NCBI RefSeq assembly: GCF_016888335.1
Contig: NZ_JAFEJG010000004.1
Location: forward strand, 2,418,001-2,482,000
Origin: Janibacter endophyticus
Lineage (GTDB): Bacteria > Actinomycetota > Actinomycetes > Actinomycetales > Dermatophilaceae
Reading direction: 5' to 3'
Length of the DNA stretch: 64,000 bases
Shown here: positions 1 through 6,913 of the stretch, piece by piece
How the letters are laid out: every line of letters begins with the position of its first letter
Position numbering within the stretch: the first letter of the stretch is position 1
The notes under the pieces: model-generated
What the model was told of the DNA's origin: nothing
Database searches by the model: none
Seen by the model: only the letters and a program-made list of their open reading frames with translations
Translations under genes and position numbers: made by a program

Positions 1-527
1 ACGACCACGCGCGTGCGCTCGAGGTCACCGAGAGCTTCTTCTGGGACTTCTGCGACGACTACATCGAGCTCGTCAAGGACCGGGCGCACGGCGGCGACGC
101 CTCTGCCCGGGCCGCGCTGCGCCTGGCCCTGTCGACCCTGCTGCGGCTGCTCGCCCCCTTCGTCCCCTACGCGACCGAGGAGGTCTGGTCGTGGTGGCAG
201 CAGGGCTCGGTGCACCGTGCCACCTGGCCGTCCTCGGAGGAGCTCGCGCTCGCCGAGCCCGGTGACCCCAAGGTGCTCACCGCCGTCGGCCAGGCTCTCG
301 GCCAGGTCCGCAAGGCCAAGTCGGACGCCAAGGTCGGCATGCGCTCAGAGATCACCGCGGCCACGCTCGTGGCCCCGGTCGCGACCGCCGAGCTGGTCCG
401 ACAGGGCGAGGCCGACCTGCGCGCCGCCGGTCGTCTCACCGGGTCGTTCGGCTACGCCGAGGGCGCGGGCGTGGAGCTGCGCGACGTCGAGCTCGTCCCC
501 TTCGTCAAGCCGGCGAAGCAGGTCTGA
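1..527 (+). CDS. valS: Valyl-tRNA synthetase, C-terminal part (5' end outside window)
   Basis: This is the 3' end of a class I aminoacyl-tRNA synthetase that charges tRNA-Val in the cytoplasm. The first full codon is at position 3 and the stop is the TGA at 525-527. The visible part is the helical anticodon-binding domain: residues reading ALEVTESFFWDFCDDYIE, then LLAPFVPYATEEVWSWW, are typical of the ValRS/IleRS family. The protein ends about 100 residues after this without the long C-terminal coiled coil of E. coli ValRS, so it is probably the shorter ValRS type. The catalytic HIGH and KMSKS motifs lie upstream of the window, so the Val rather than Ile assignment rests on the C-terminal pattern and on its place beside clpX/clpP, as in mycobacteria. 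Confidence 0.88.
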   Translation, partial: DHARALEVTESFFWDFCDDYIELVKDRAHGGDASARAALRLALSTLLRLLAPFVPYATEEVWSWWQQGSVHRATWPSSEELALAEPGDPKVLTAVGQALGQVRKAKSDAKVGMRSEITAATLVAPVATAELVRQGEADLRAAGRLTGSFGYAEGAGVELRDVELVPFVKPAKQV

Positions 528-533
528 GGCGAG

Positions 534-1199
534 GTGGCGATCCAGCCCGAGCAGCCGGGGGTGACCCGCGCTCGCGTCACCATCGGGTTCACCCTCCTGC
601 TCGGCATGGCGGTCACGGCCTGGGCACTGCGGATCGAGCCCGGTAACCCGATCTTCTACTGGGGCACGCTGGCGATGGCCGCAACGTGGGTCTGCGGGGC
701 GGTCACGGCCGGTGCGGTGGACCGGTCCCTCCTCGGTCCGGACGAAGGGGTGACCCGCCCGGTCCGTCAGGGGCTGGCCCTGGGTGGCCTTCTGCTCGGG
801 CTCTTCGTCGCCGGCGCCTTCGTCATCGCGGGCATCCCCGTGCTCGCCCGACCCGTCGAGGGGCTGCTCGCGCACGCCGAGGCCGGCTGGCTGCCGCTGG
901 TCGTGCTCGTCACCGCGGTCAACGGCATCGCCGAAGAGGTCTTCTACCGTGGGGCCCTCTTCGAGGTGGCGGGTCGCCACGCCGTGCTCGTCACGACCGC
1001 CATCTACGCGACCGTGACCGTCGTGGGCGGGGTGCCTCTGCTCGTGCTCGCCGGGCTGCTGCTGGGCCTGGCGACCGGTGTGCAGCGGCGGGTCACCGGC
1101 GGCATCGTCGCCCCGGTCGTCACGCATCTCGTGTGGTCGCTCGGGATGCTGCTCCTGCTCCCCTCGACGCTCGATCTCGCGCAGCGGCTCTGGGGCTGA
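534..1199 (+). CDS. CPBP-family intramembrane metalloprotease
   Basis: A 221-residue membrane protein with about six hydrophobic segments. It carries the CPBP (CAAX protease/bacteriocin-processing, Abi) signature: EEVFYRG near residues 134-140 gives the Glu-Glu-x3-Arg metal-site motif, and HLVWS near residue 198 supplies a later conserved His. Family members are intramembrane metalloproteases, often of unknown substrate. The GTG start lies 6 bp after the valS stop, so the gene is probably co-transcribed with valS. It ends 3 bp before the convergent C39-like gene. Confidence 0.82.
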   Translation: MAIQPEQPGVTRARVTIGFTLLLGMAVTAWALRIEPGNPIFYWGTLAMAATWVCGAVTAGAVDRSLLGPDEGVTRPVRQGLALGGLLLGLFVAGAFVIAGIPVLARPVEGLLAHAEAGWLPLVVLVTAVNGIAEEVFYRGALFEVAGRHAVLVTTAIYATVTVVGGVPLLVLAGLLLGLATGVQRRVTGGIVAPVVTHLVWSLGMLLLLPSTLDLAQRLWG

Positions 1200-1202
1200 C
1201 GG

Positions 1203-1925
1203 CTACCGGCTGCGCTGCAGAGCCTCGGGCGTCGGCTCGGTGCTGAGCCGCGGCAGGTGGAGCGCCTCGAGCGCGCCACCCGCGCGCGCCCTGGCTCGTC
1301 GGTGCCCGGTGGGCTGGACGAGCAGCCACGGCTGCTGCCAGCCGGACAGTGCCAGGCGACCCTCGACGAAGGCATCCCGCTCGGCGACCCGGACCGTGCC
1401 CCTGCCGGGGTCGTAGATGTCGAGCACCCGAGCGCCGTCGCCGGGCAGGACGAGCGTGACGTGCCGCGGCAGCGACGCGTTGCCGACGTAGAGCAGGGCG
1501 GGCTCCCCGTGGACGACATGCTCGACGAGCCGGTCGTAGGCGGCCAGGCGGGCGTCCCGACCGAGGTGGCGCACCACCACGCACTCATAGCGGGTCCCCA
1601 GTGCAGAGGCACCGCCCTCGAGCTCGGCCTTCGCACCCCACGGCGGGGTCCCGAGCGCCCTCGGCCACGGCGGACGGATGCCGGACCGGCCGACGCTCAC
1701 CCCGTTCGTGCGCCGGTGGACCGTCCGCTCGTAGCTGGCGAAGCGCTCCGCCGGGCTCCCCCCTTCGGCCCCGAGGACCGGGTGCCCCGCGCCGTCCAGC
1801 ACCCACCGGGCGAAGGGCGGGTCGACAAGCATCCGGGCCACCGTGAGGCAGGCGGCCCCGCAGGTCACCGCGCTCTGCTGGAGCGGCGCGGGCGCTCCGG
1901 CGACGAGACGGAAGGGTGGGCTCAC
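1203..1925 (-). CDS. Hypothetical protein with peptidase C39-like features
   Basis: A 240-residue protein that I cannot assign to a named family with certainty. The N-terminal QQSAVTCGAACLTVAR resembles the Gln-x(n)-Cys active-site start of papain-like C39 domains. Further on, RHVTLVL (a possible catalytic His) is followed by VLDIYDPGRGTVRV, the kind of Asp-Pro-Gly strand seen in C39-like folds. There is no signal peptide and no membrane segment. It lies 39 bp downstream of the glcD-like gene on the same strand and may share its transcript. The start is GTG at 1925. The function is unknown; a cysteine peptidase or transglutaminase-like fold is an inference from motif order only. Confidence 0.6.
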   Translation of the reverse strand: MSPPFRLVAGAPAPLQQSAVTCGAACLTVARMLVDPPFARWVLDGAGHPVLGAEGGSPAERFASYERTVHRRTNGVSVGRSGIRPPWPRALGTPPWGAKAELEGGASALGTRYECVVVRHLGRDARLAAYDRLVEHVVHGEPALLYVGNASLPRHVTLVLPGDGARVLDIYDPGRGTVRVAERDAFVEGRLALSGWQQPWLLVQPTGHRRARARAGGALEALHLPRLSTEPTPEALQRSR

Positions 1926-1964
1926 GGCCCCTATCCAACCCTCACCGTCGGCGTCGCGCCAGGG

Positions 1965-3341
1965 TCAGAGGAGGACGCCCGGGTTGAGGATGCCGAAGGG
2001 GTCGAGGGCGTCCTTGACCCGTCGGGTCACGGCCATGACCTCGGGGCCGAGCTGCGCGGGGAGCGCAGCGCGCTTGAGCCGGCCGACACCGTGCTCGCCG
2101 GTGATCGTGCCGCCGATCTCGACCGCCGCCGCCATGATGTCGGCGAACGCGGCCTGGGCCTTGGCCTCCCCCTCCGGGTCGGTGGCGTCGACGACGATGA
2201 TCGGGTGGGTGTTGCCGTCGCCGGCGTGGGCGACGACGGGGATCGCCACGCCGCGTGACTGCGCGATCGCCTCGATCCGGGCGAGCAGGTCGGGCAGGAG
2301 AGGCACGGCCGCGCCGACGTCCTCGAGGAGCACCCGGCCACGCTGCTCGAGCGCCGGCAGCGCCAGCCGCCGGGCCTGCATGAACATCTCGCCCTCCGCC
2401 GGGTCGTCGGTGGAGAAGACCTCGGTGGCCCCGGACTCCTCGCAGGCCCGGAGCATCGTCGCGATCTCGGCATCCCGTGTCGTCCCGACGGCGTCCGAGC
2501 GACACAGCAGCAGCGCTCCCGCGGAGCGGTCGAGCCCCATCGGCGCGTAGTCCTCGACGGCGTTGATCGAGGCATGGTCGAGCAGCTCGACCATCGACGC
2601 GGCGACCTGGGAGCCGATCGCGACGACGGCGTCCGCGGCTGCCCGCACCGTCGGGAAGGTCGCGACGAGCGTCGCCGCGGGGTGCGGTGCCGGGACGAGC
2701 CGCAGGGTCGCCGCCGTGATCACCCCGAGCGTGCCCTCGCTCCCGACGAAGAGCGGCATGAGCGCGAGCCCCGCGACGTCCTTGACGTGGGTGCCGCCGA
2801 GGGTGAGGAGGGTGCCGTCGGCGAGGACGACCTCGAGCCCGAGGACGTAGTCGGCGGTGACGCCGTACTTGACGCAGCACAGGCCGCCGGCGTTGGTCGC
2901 GATGTTGCCTCCGATCGAGCAGGTCTCGTACGAGCTGGGGTCCGGCGGGTACCAGAGCCCGTGCGCGGCGGCAGCGGCCTTGACCTCGGCGTTGAGCGCA
3001 CCCGCCTCGACGCGCACGGTGCGGGTGGCGGGGTCGACGGTGCTGGTGCGCATCCGCTCGGTGGACAGGGTGATCGCCTCGCGCTGCCCCGACGCTCCCC
3101 CGGAGAGCCCGGTCCCGGCTCCTCGCGGCACGACGGCCACCCCGTGGGCGCTCGCCCAGCGGAGCGTGGCGACGACGTGGTCCGTGCTCTCGGCCCGCAC
3201 GCAGGCGACGGGCGGCTCGGCGGCAAGGTCGCGAGAGCCGTCGTAGCGATACTTCTCGAGTGCCTCAGGGGTGCGCGTCAGCACCCCGTCGGGGAGGAGC
3301 GACGCGAGCTCGGCGAGCGCCTCGGGCTGCGGAGCGGCCAT
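1965..3341 (-). CDS. FAD-linked oxidase, glycolate/D-lactate oxidase GlcD type
   Basis: A 458-residue flavoprotein of the FAD_binding_4 / FAD-oxidase C family, which oxidises 2-hydroxy acids such as glycolate or D-lactate in the cytoplasm. The N-terminal FAD-binding half shows VVPRGAGTGLSGGA and PPDPSSYETCSIGGNIATN; the C-terminal half shows VVAHAGDGNTHP (metal/substrate site) and GEHGVG near the end, closing with DPFGILNPG. Length and motifs match GlcD. GlcE and GlcF partners are not in the window, so the protein may act alone, as many actinobacterial homologues do. It starts 7 bp after the clpX stop, suggesting co-transcription. Substrate specificity cannot be read from sequence. Confidence 0.88.
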   Translation of the reverse strand: MAAPQPEALAELASLLPDGVLTRTPEALEKYRYDGSRDLAAEPPVACVRAESTDHVVATLRWASAHGVAVVPRGAGTGLSGGASGQREAITLSTERMRTSTVDPATRTVRVEAGALNAEVKAAAAAHGLWYPPDPSSYETCSIGGNIATNAGGLCCVKYGVTADYVLGLEVVLADGTLLTLGGTHVKDVAGLALMPLFVGSEGTLGVITAATLRLVPAPHPAATLVATFPTVRAAADAVVAIGSQVAASMVELLDHASINAVEDYAPMGLDRSAGALLLCRSDAVGTTRDAEIATMLRACEESGATEVFSTDDPAEGEMFMQARRLALPALEQRGRVLLEDVGAAVPLLPDLLARIEAIAQSRGVAIPVVAHAGDGNTHPIIVVDATDPEGEAKAQAAFADIMAAAVEIGGTITGEHGVGRLKRAALPAQLGPEVMAVTRRVKDALDPFGILNPGVLL

Positions 3342-3348
3342 CGAGGGC

Positions 3349-4644
3349 TCAGGCCGAGCGCTTCTGCTTCGGCTTGCGCTTGGCGCTCTCGTCGTGGCGC
3401 ACGATCGTCGGCAGGACGTTGTGGCGGACGGTCTCGTCGGTGACGACGACCTGCTTGATGCCCTCGTCGCTCGGCACGTCGAACATCACGGGGAGGAGGA
3501 CCTCTTCCATGATCGCGCGCAGGCCACGCGCGCCGGTGCCGCGAGCCAGCGCCTGCTCGGCGATGGCGGCGACGGCCTCCTCGGTGAACTCCAGCTCGAC
3601 GCCGTCGAGCTCGAACATCTTGCGGTACTGCTTGACGAGCGCGTTGCGCGGCTCGGTGAGGATCTGCACGAGCGCGTCGCGGTCGAGCGGGGCGACCGTC
3701 GTGATGACCGGGACCCGACCGATGAACTCGGGGATGAGCCCGAACTTCATGAGGTCCTCGGGCATGACGTCGACGATCGACTCGGCGAGATCGGTCGGGG
3801 TGTGCAGCTCGGAGCCGAAGCCCAGGCCCTTCTTGCCGCTGCGCGACTCGATGATCTTCTCCAGCCCCGCGAAGGCACCACCGACGATGAAGAGGACGTT
3901 CGTCGTGTCGATCTGGATGAACTCCTGGTGCGGGTGCTTGCGCCCGCCCTGCGGCGGCACCGACGCCGTGGTCCCCTCGAGGATCTTGAGCAGGGCCTGC
4001 TGCACGCCCTCGCCGGAGACGTCACGGGTGATCGAGGGGTTCTCTGCCTTGCGGGCGATCTTGTCGACCTCGTCGATGTAGATGATCCCCTGCTCGGCCT
4101 TCTTGACGTCGTAGTCGGCGGCCTGGATGAGCTTGAGGAGGATGTTCTCCACGTCCTCGCCGACGTAGCCGGCCTCGGTCAGGGCGGTCGCGTCGGCGAT
4201 GGCGAAGGGGACGTCGAGCATCTTCGCCAGGGTCTGGGCGAGGTAGGTCTTGCCGCAGCCGGTCGGGCCGATGAGCAGGATGTTCGACTTCGCGATGTCG
4301 ACCTGCTCCTCGTCCCGCTTGGCGGCCGTGCCGCCGGCCGCGCTCTCCTGGATCTGGATGCGCTTGTAGTGGTTGTAGACGGCGACGGCGAGGGACTTCT
4401 TGGCCCCGTCCTGGCCGACGATGAACTTCTCGAGGAACTCGAAGATCTCACGCGGCTTGGGCAGCTCGTCGAGCCCGAGGCTGGTGCCCTCGGAGAGCTC
4501 CTCCTCGATGATCTCGTTGCAGAGGTCGATGCACTCGTCGCAGATGTACACGCCGGGGCCCGCGATGAGCTTCTTGACCTGCTTCTGGGACTTGCCGCAG
4601 AAGGAGCACTTGAGGAGATCTCCGCTCTCGCCGACTCGTGCCAC
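3349..4644 (-). CDS. clpX: ATP-dependent protease ATP-binding subunit ClpX
   Basis: A hexameric AAA+ unfoldase that recognises substrates and feeds them to ClpP. The protein is 431 residues from the GTG at 4644. This start is chosen because AAGGGA sits about 8 bp upstream and because the zinc-binding domain follows at once: Cys13/Cys16 (CSFC) and Cys35/Cys38 (CDEC). Later motifs are Walker A GPTGCGKT, Walker [12 protein letters not shown], the [13 protein letters not shown] segment and a GFG pore loop. A longer reading frame upstream has no family similarity. clpX is separated from clpP2P1 by about 290 bp holding a terminator and a candidate ClgR box, so it appears to be its own unit, followed by the glcD-like gene. 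Confidence 0.97.
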   Translation of the reverse strand: MARVGESGDLLKCSFCGKSQKQVKKLIAGPGVYICDECIDLCNEIIEEELSEGTSLGLDELPKPREIFEFLEKFIVGQDGAKKSLAVAVYNHYKRIQIQESAAGGTAAKRDEEQVDIAKSNILLIGPTGCGKTYLAQTLAKMLDVPFAIADATALTEAGYVGEDVENILLKLIQAADYDVKKAEQGIIYIDEVDKIARKAENPSITRDVSGEGVQQALLKILEGTTASVPPQGGRKHPHQEFIQIDTTNVLFIVGGAFAGLEKIIESRSGKKGLGFGSELHTPTDLAESIVDVMPEDLMKFGLIPEFIGRVPVITTVAPLDRDALVQILTEPRNALVKQYRKMFELDGVELEFTEEAVAAIAEQALARGTGARGLRAIMEEVLLPVMFDVPSDEGIKQVVVTDETVRHNVLPTIVRHDESAKRKPKQKRSA

Positions 4645-4776
4645 GTCCAGTCCCTTCGATCGGTGCGCCCCTGCATGTCGGGCGTGATCCGTGCGCCCGG
4701 GCGACGCCCTCGACGTTACCCGGCGGACCTTGCCGTGCCACCTATTGGACACCGCGTGGCACGGGCGCGTCGCGCC

Positions 4777-4795
4777 TGTCCGCTGACAGCGCAAC
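4777..4795 (-). promoter_or_regulatory. Candidate ClgR box upstream of clpX
   Basis: On the minus strand this reads as a CGC-N5-GCG core followed by G-AC (core CGCTGTCAGCG), matching the ClgR-type consensus described for clp genes in Streptomyces and Corynebacterium. It lies about 135 bp upstream of the clpX start. A second element with the same core spacing lies upstream of clpP1. The regulator gene itself is not in the window, so binding is inferred. Confidence 0.5.
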
Positions 4796-4860
4796 GGCCG
4801 GGCGAACGGGGGTCAGCCACCCGGACGGCCCACCTGGCCAGCCCGGTCGCGACACGCAGC

Positions 4861-4892
4861 AGCGCGCGTCTCATGAGGATGAGACGCGCGCT
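4861..4892 (-). terminator. Hairpin terminator after clpP2
   Basis: Two perfect 14-nt arms (AGCGCGCGTCTCAT and its complement, 4861-4874 and 4879-4892) around a GAGG loop, extended by flanking ACGC/GCGT pairs. It lies about 40 bp past the clpP2 stop on the minus strand. There is no T-tract, as is usual for terminators in high-GC actinomycetes. Confidence 0.7.
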
Positions 4893-4930
4893 GCGTGCGG
4901 CGGGTTCCCCCGCGGGTGGACCGAGGTCGG

Positions 4931-5605
4931 TCAGTCCTCGAGCGAGGCCTTGCGCGGCGTGAGCACCTGGTCGATGAGGCCGTACTCCTTGGCCTCGTCG
5001 GCGCCGAGGATCTTGTCGCGCTCGATGTCCTTGCGGACCTCCTCGGGCGACTTGCCGGAGTGCTTGGCCCAGGTCTCCTCGAGCCACGTCCGCATCCGGA
5101 GCACCTCGTTGGCCTGGATCTCGATGTCTGAGGCCTGGCCGTACTCGCCGCCGGCCAGCGCCGGCTGGTGGATGAGGATCCGGCTGTTCGGCAGGGCGAA
5201 GCGCTTGCCTGGCGCGCCGGCGGCGAGGAGCACCGCGGCGGCCGAGGCGGCCTGGCCGATGACGAAGGTCTGGATGTCCGGGCGGATGTACTGCATCGTG
5301 TCGTAGATCGCCGTCATGGCCGTGAACGAGCCGCCGGGGCTGTTGATGTACATGAGGATGTCTCGCTCGGGCTCCATCGACTCGAGCACGAGCAGCTGGG
5401 CGATGATGTCGTCCGCGCTGGCGTCGTCCACCTGCACGCCGAGGAAGATGATCCGGTCCTCGAAGAGCTTGGTGTACGGGTCCATCCGCTTCATGCCGTA
5501 GGAGGTGCGCTCCTCGAAGTTCGGCAGGATGTAGCGGCTCGACGGGCCGGGGCGCATCGGGGCGTCGCCGGGCATCGACGTGCGGGCCTGGGGGTCGAAG
5601 TGCAT
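4931..5605 (-). CDS. clpP2: ATP-dependent Clp protease proteolytic subunit ClpP2
   Basis: A 224-residue serine peptidase subunit of the ClpP1P2 barrel. The catalytic Ser is in GQAASAAAVLLAAG (usual family form GxASSxA) and the catalytic His in RILIHQPA; YINSPGGS is the conserved oxyanion/handle region. It starts 28 bp after clpP1 stops, with a good GGAGAG ribosome site, so the two form one operon. In mycobacteria both paralogues are needed to build the active mixed tetradecamer, and the paired arrangement here suggests the same. The order clpP1-clpP2 followed by clpX agrees with the ClpP2 assignment. Confidence 0.95.
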   Translation of the reverse strand: MHFDPQARTSMPGDAPMRPGPSSRYILPNFEERTSYGMKRMDPYTKLFEDRIIFLGVQVDDASADDIIAQLLVLESMEPERDILMYINSPGGSFTAMTAIYDTMQYIRPDIQTFVIGQAASAAAVLLAAGAPGKRFALPNSRILIHQPALAGGEYGQASDIEIQANEVLRMRTWLEETWAKHSGKSPEEVRKDIERDKILGADEAKEYGLIDQVLTPRKASLED

Positions 5606-5633
5606 CAGTGTCTCTCCTGGTCTCTCGCCGCGC

Positions 5634-6257
5634 TCAGTCGGTCACCGGGTTGTCAGAACCCGGACCGGCCTGCGCCGCGCTCTCGAAGACGTGGTCGATG
5701 AAGCCGTACTCCTTGGCCTCCTCGGCGGAGAACCACCGGTCGCGGTCGGAGTCGGCCTCGATCTGCTCGACGGTCTGGCCGGTGTGCTGCGCGATGAGCT
5801 CGGCCATCTGCTTCTTGACGAAGAGCATCTGCTCGGCCTGGATCTTGATGTCCGAGGCCGTGCCGCCGATGCCGCCGGAGGGCTGGTGCATCATGACGCG
5901 GGCGTGGGGGGTGGCGTAGCGCTTGCCCGGGGTGCCGGCCGACAGGAGGAACTGGCCCATCGAGGCCGCGAGGCCCATGGCCACGGTGGCGACGTCGTTG
6001 GGGATCCACTTCATCGTGTCGAAGATCGCCATGCCCGCCGAGATCGAGCCGCCGGGGCTGTTGATGTACAGCCAGATGTCCTTCTCGGGGTCCTCGGCGG
6101 CCAGGAGGAGCATCTGCGCCGCGATCGCGTTCGCGTTGTCGTCGCGCACGTCGGACCCGAGGAAGATGATCCGCTCCTTGAGGAGCCGCTGGTAGATGTG
6201 GTCGTCGAGGCCCATGCCGCCCTGGGGGCCGGCCGCGACGATGTTCGGGTGGCTCAC
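5634..6257 (-). CDS. clpP1: ATP-dependent Clp protease proteolytic subunit ClpP1
   Basis: The first gene of the clpP1P2 operon, 207 residues from the GTG at 6257. This start is preferred because GGAGAG lies about 8 bp upstream and because upstream codons show no family similarity. Motifs: INSPGGSISAG, catalytic Ser in MGLAASMGQFLLSAG, catalytic His in RVMMHQPSGG, and GFIDHV near the end. It assembles with ClpP2 and with ClpX (encoded just downstream) to degrade tagged or misfolded proteins. A candidate ClgR box lies about 95 bp upstream of the start, consistent with stress-controlled expression. Confidence 0.95.
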   Translation of the reverse strand: MSHPNIVAAGPQGGMGLDDHIYQRLLKERIIFLGSDVRDDNANAIAAQMLLLAAEDPEKDIWLYINSPGGSISAGMAIFDTMKWIPNDVATVAMGLAASMGQFLLSAGTPGKRYATPHARVMMHQPSGGIGGTASDIKIQAEQMLFVKKQMAELIAQHTGQTVEQIEADSDRDRWFSAEEAKEYGFIDHVFESAAQAGPGSDNPVTD

Positions 6258-6349
6258 GCTCGCTCGCTCTCCGTGATCGGGGTCATCGATATGACTTGTC
6301 AGTGACCCTAACGCCGGGAGCGGCCCGCCTACTCCCGGCCCGTCGATGT

Positions 6350-6366
6350 GTTCGCCGTGAGCGCAA
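6350..6366 (-). promoter_or_regulatory. Candidate ClgR box upstream of clpP1P2
   Basis: The plus strand reads GTTCGC-N5-GCG-C-AA, an almost exact match to the ClgR consensus GTTCGC-N5-GCG-N-AC. The core CGCTCACGGCG on the minus strand parallels the element upstream of clpX. It lies in the clpP1 promoter region. The assignment rests on established ClgR control of clpP1P2 in actinobacteria plus the visible match. Confidence 0.6.
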
Positions 6367-6394
6367 CGGGCCGGGAGGGGCAAAGGGGGTGAGG

Positions 6395-6643
6395 TCAGCC
6401 CTGGTCGTCGTCATCCTGGTCGTCGGTGCCGTCGTTGTCGTCGTCCTGGTCCTCCGAGTCGTCCGTGCCGTCGTCGTCCGAGTCGTCGTCGTTGTCGTCC
6501 TCGGAGCTGTCGCCCGAGTCCCCCGGGTCCTGGGTCTGGGTGACCGACGGGACGTCGGGCGTCTCCTCCGCGGAGTCGCCGCCGCAGGCAGCGAGGACGA
6601 GGGAGGTCGAGAGGGCCAGGGCGGTGATGAGTGAGCGTCGCAT
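6395..6643 (-). CDS. Small lipoprotein with Asp-rich repetitive tail
   Basis: An 82-residue precursor. Residues 1-19 form a lipoprotein signal (MRRSLITALALSTSLVLAAC) with lipobox LAAC, so the mature protein should be membrane-anchored and exported. The rest is a low-complexity acidic tail, essentially DDxDDD/DDGTDD repeats, resembling calcium-binding thrombospondin-type-3-like linkers; it would be strongly negatively charged and disordered. The ATG at 6643 is preferred to the GTG at 6652 because of spacing to GGAAGGA. I do not recognise a named family. Cation binding at the cell surface is a guess from composition. Confidence 0.6.
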   Translation of the reverse strand: MRRSLITALALSTSLVLAACGGDSAEETPDVPSVTQTQDPGDSGDSSEDDNDDDSDDDGTDDSEDQDDDNDGTDDQDDDDQG

Positions 6644-6706
6644 GGGTCCCACGGTTCCTTCCGAGGATGAGACGGTGATGAGAGCGGGATGAGGTGGGAG
6701 CCGGAC

Positions 6707-6838
6707 TCAGAGCAGGACGTTGAGCAGCACGGTGAGGACGATGCTGGCGATGATCGAGAAGAGGATCATGCCGAGGCAGCCGGCCGTGCCGCCGAGCGGG
6801 CGGATCTGGACGCGGGGCCGGTTCGGGTCGTGGGTCAT
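6707..6838 (-). CDS. 43-residue single-pass membrane protein
   Basis: A short gene: ATG at 6838 and TGA at 6707-6709. The product begins MTHDPNRPRVQIRPLGGTAG and continues into one hydrophobic helix (CLGMILFSIIASIVLTVLLN), so it should be a single-pass membrane peptide with the basic segment in the cytoplasm. The codon usage is strongly C/G-ending and the start follows a plausible spacing, which supports real coding. It lies between the palindromic terminator of the GH13 gene and the acidic lipoprotein gene. The function is unknown. Confidence 0.55.
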   Translation of the reverse strand: MTHDPNRPRVQIRPLGGTAGCLGMILFSIIASIVLTVLLNVLL

Positions 6839-6874
6839 GGCCTGCACGCTAGCCCGCCCTGACCTGCGGCGACG

Positions 6875-6910
6875 CCGGGACGAAGGGGTGAGCTCACCCC
6901 TTCGTCCCGG
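6875..6910. terminator. Perfect 36-bp palindrome, probable terminator of the GH13 gene
   Basis: An uninterrupted 18+18 inverted repeat (left arm CCGGGACGAAGGGGTGAG), starting 4 bp after the GH13 stop and 37 bp before the small membrane protein start. It holds one CGAAGGGG and one CCCCTTCG, facing each other. As RNA it would form a very stable hairpin and act as a terminator for the minus-strand GH13 gene. Confidence 0.65.
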
Positions 6911-6913
6911 CCG

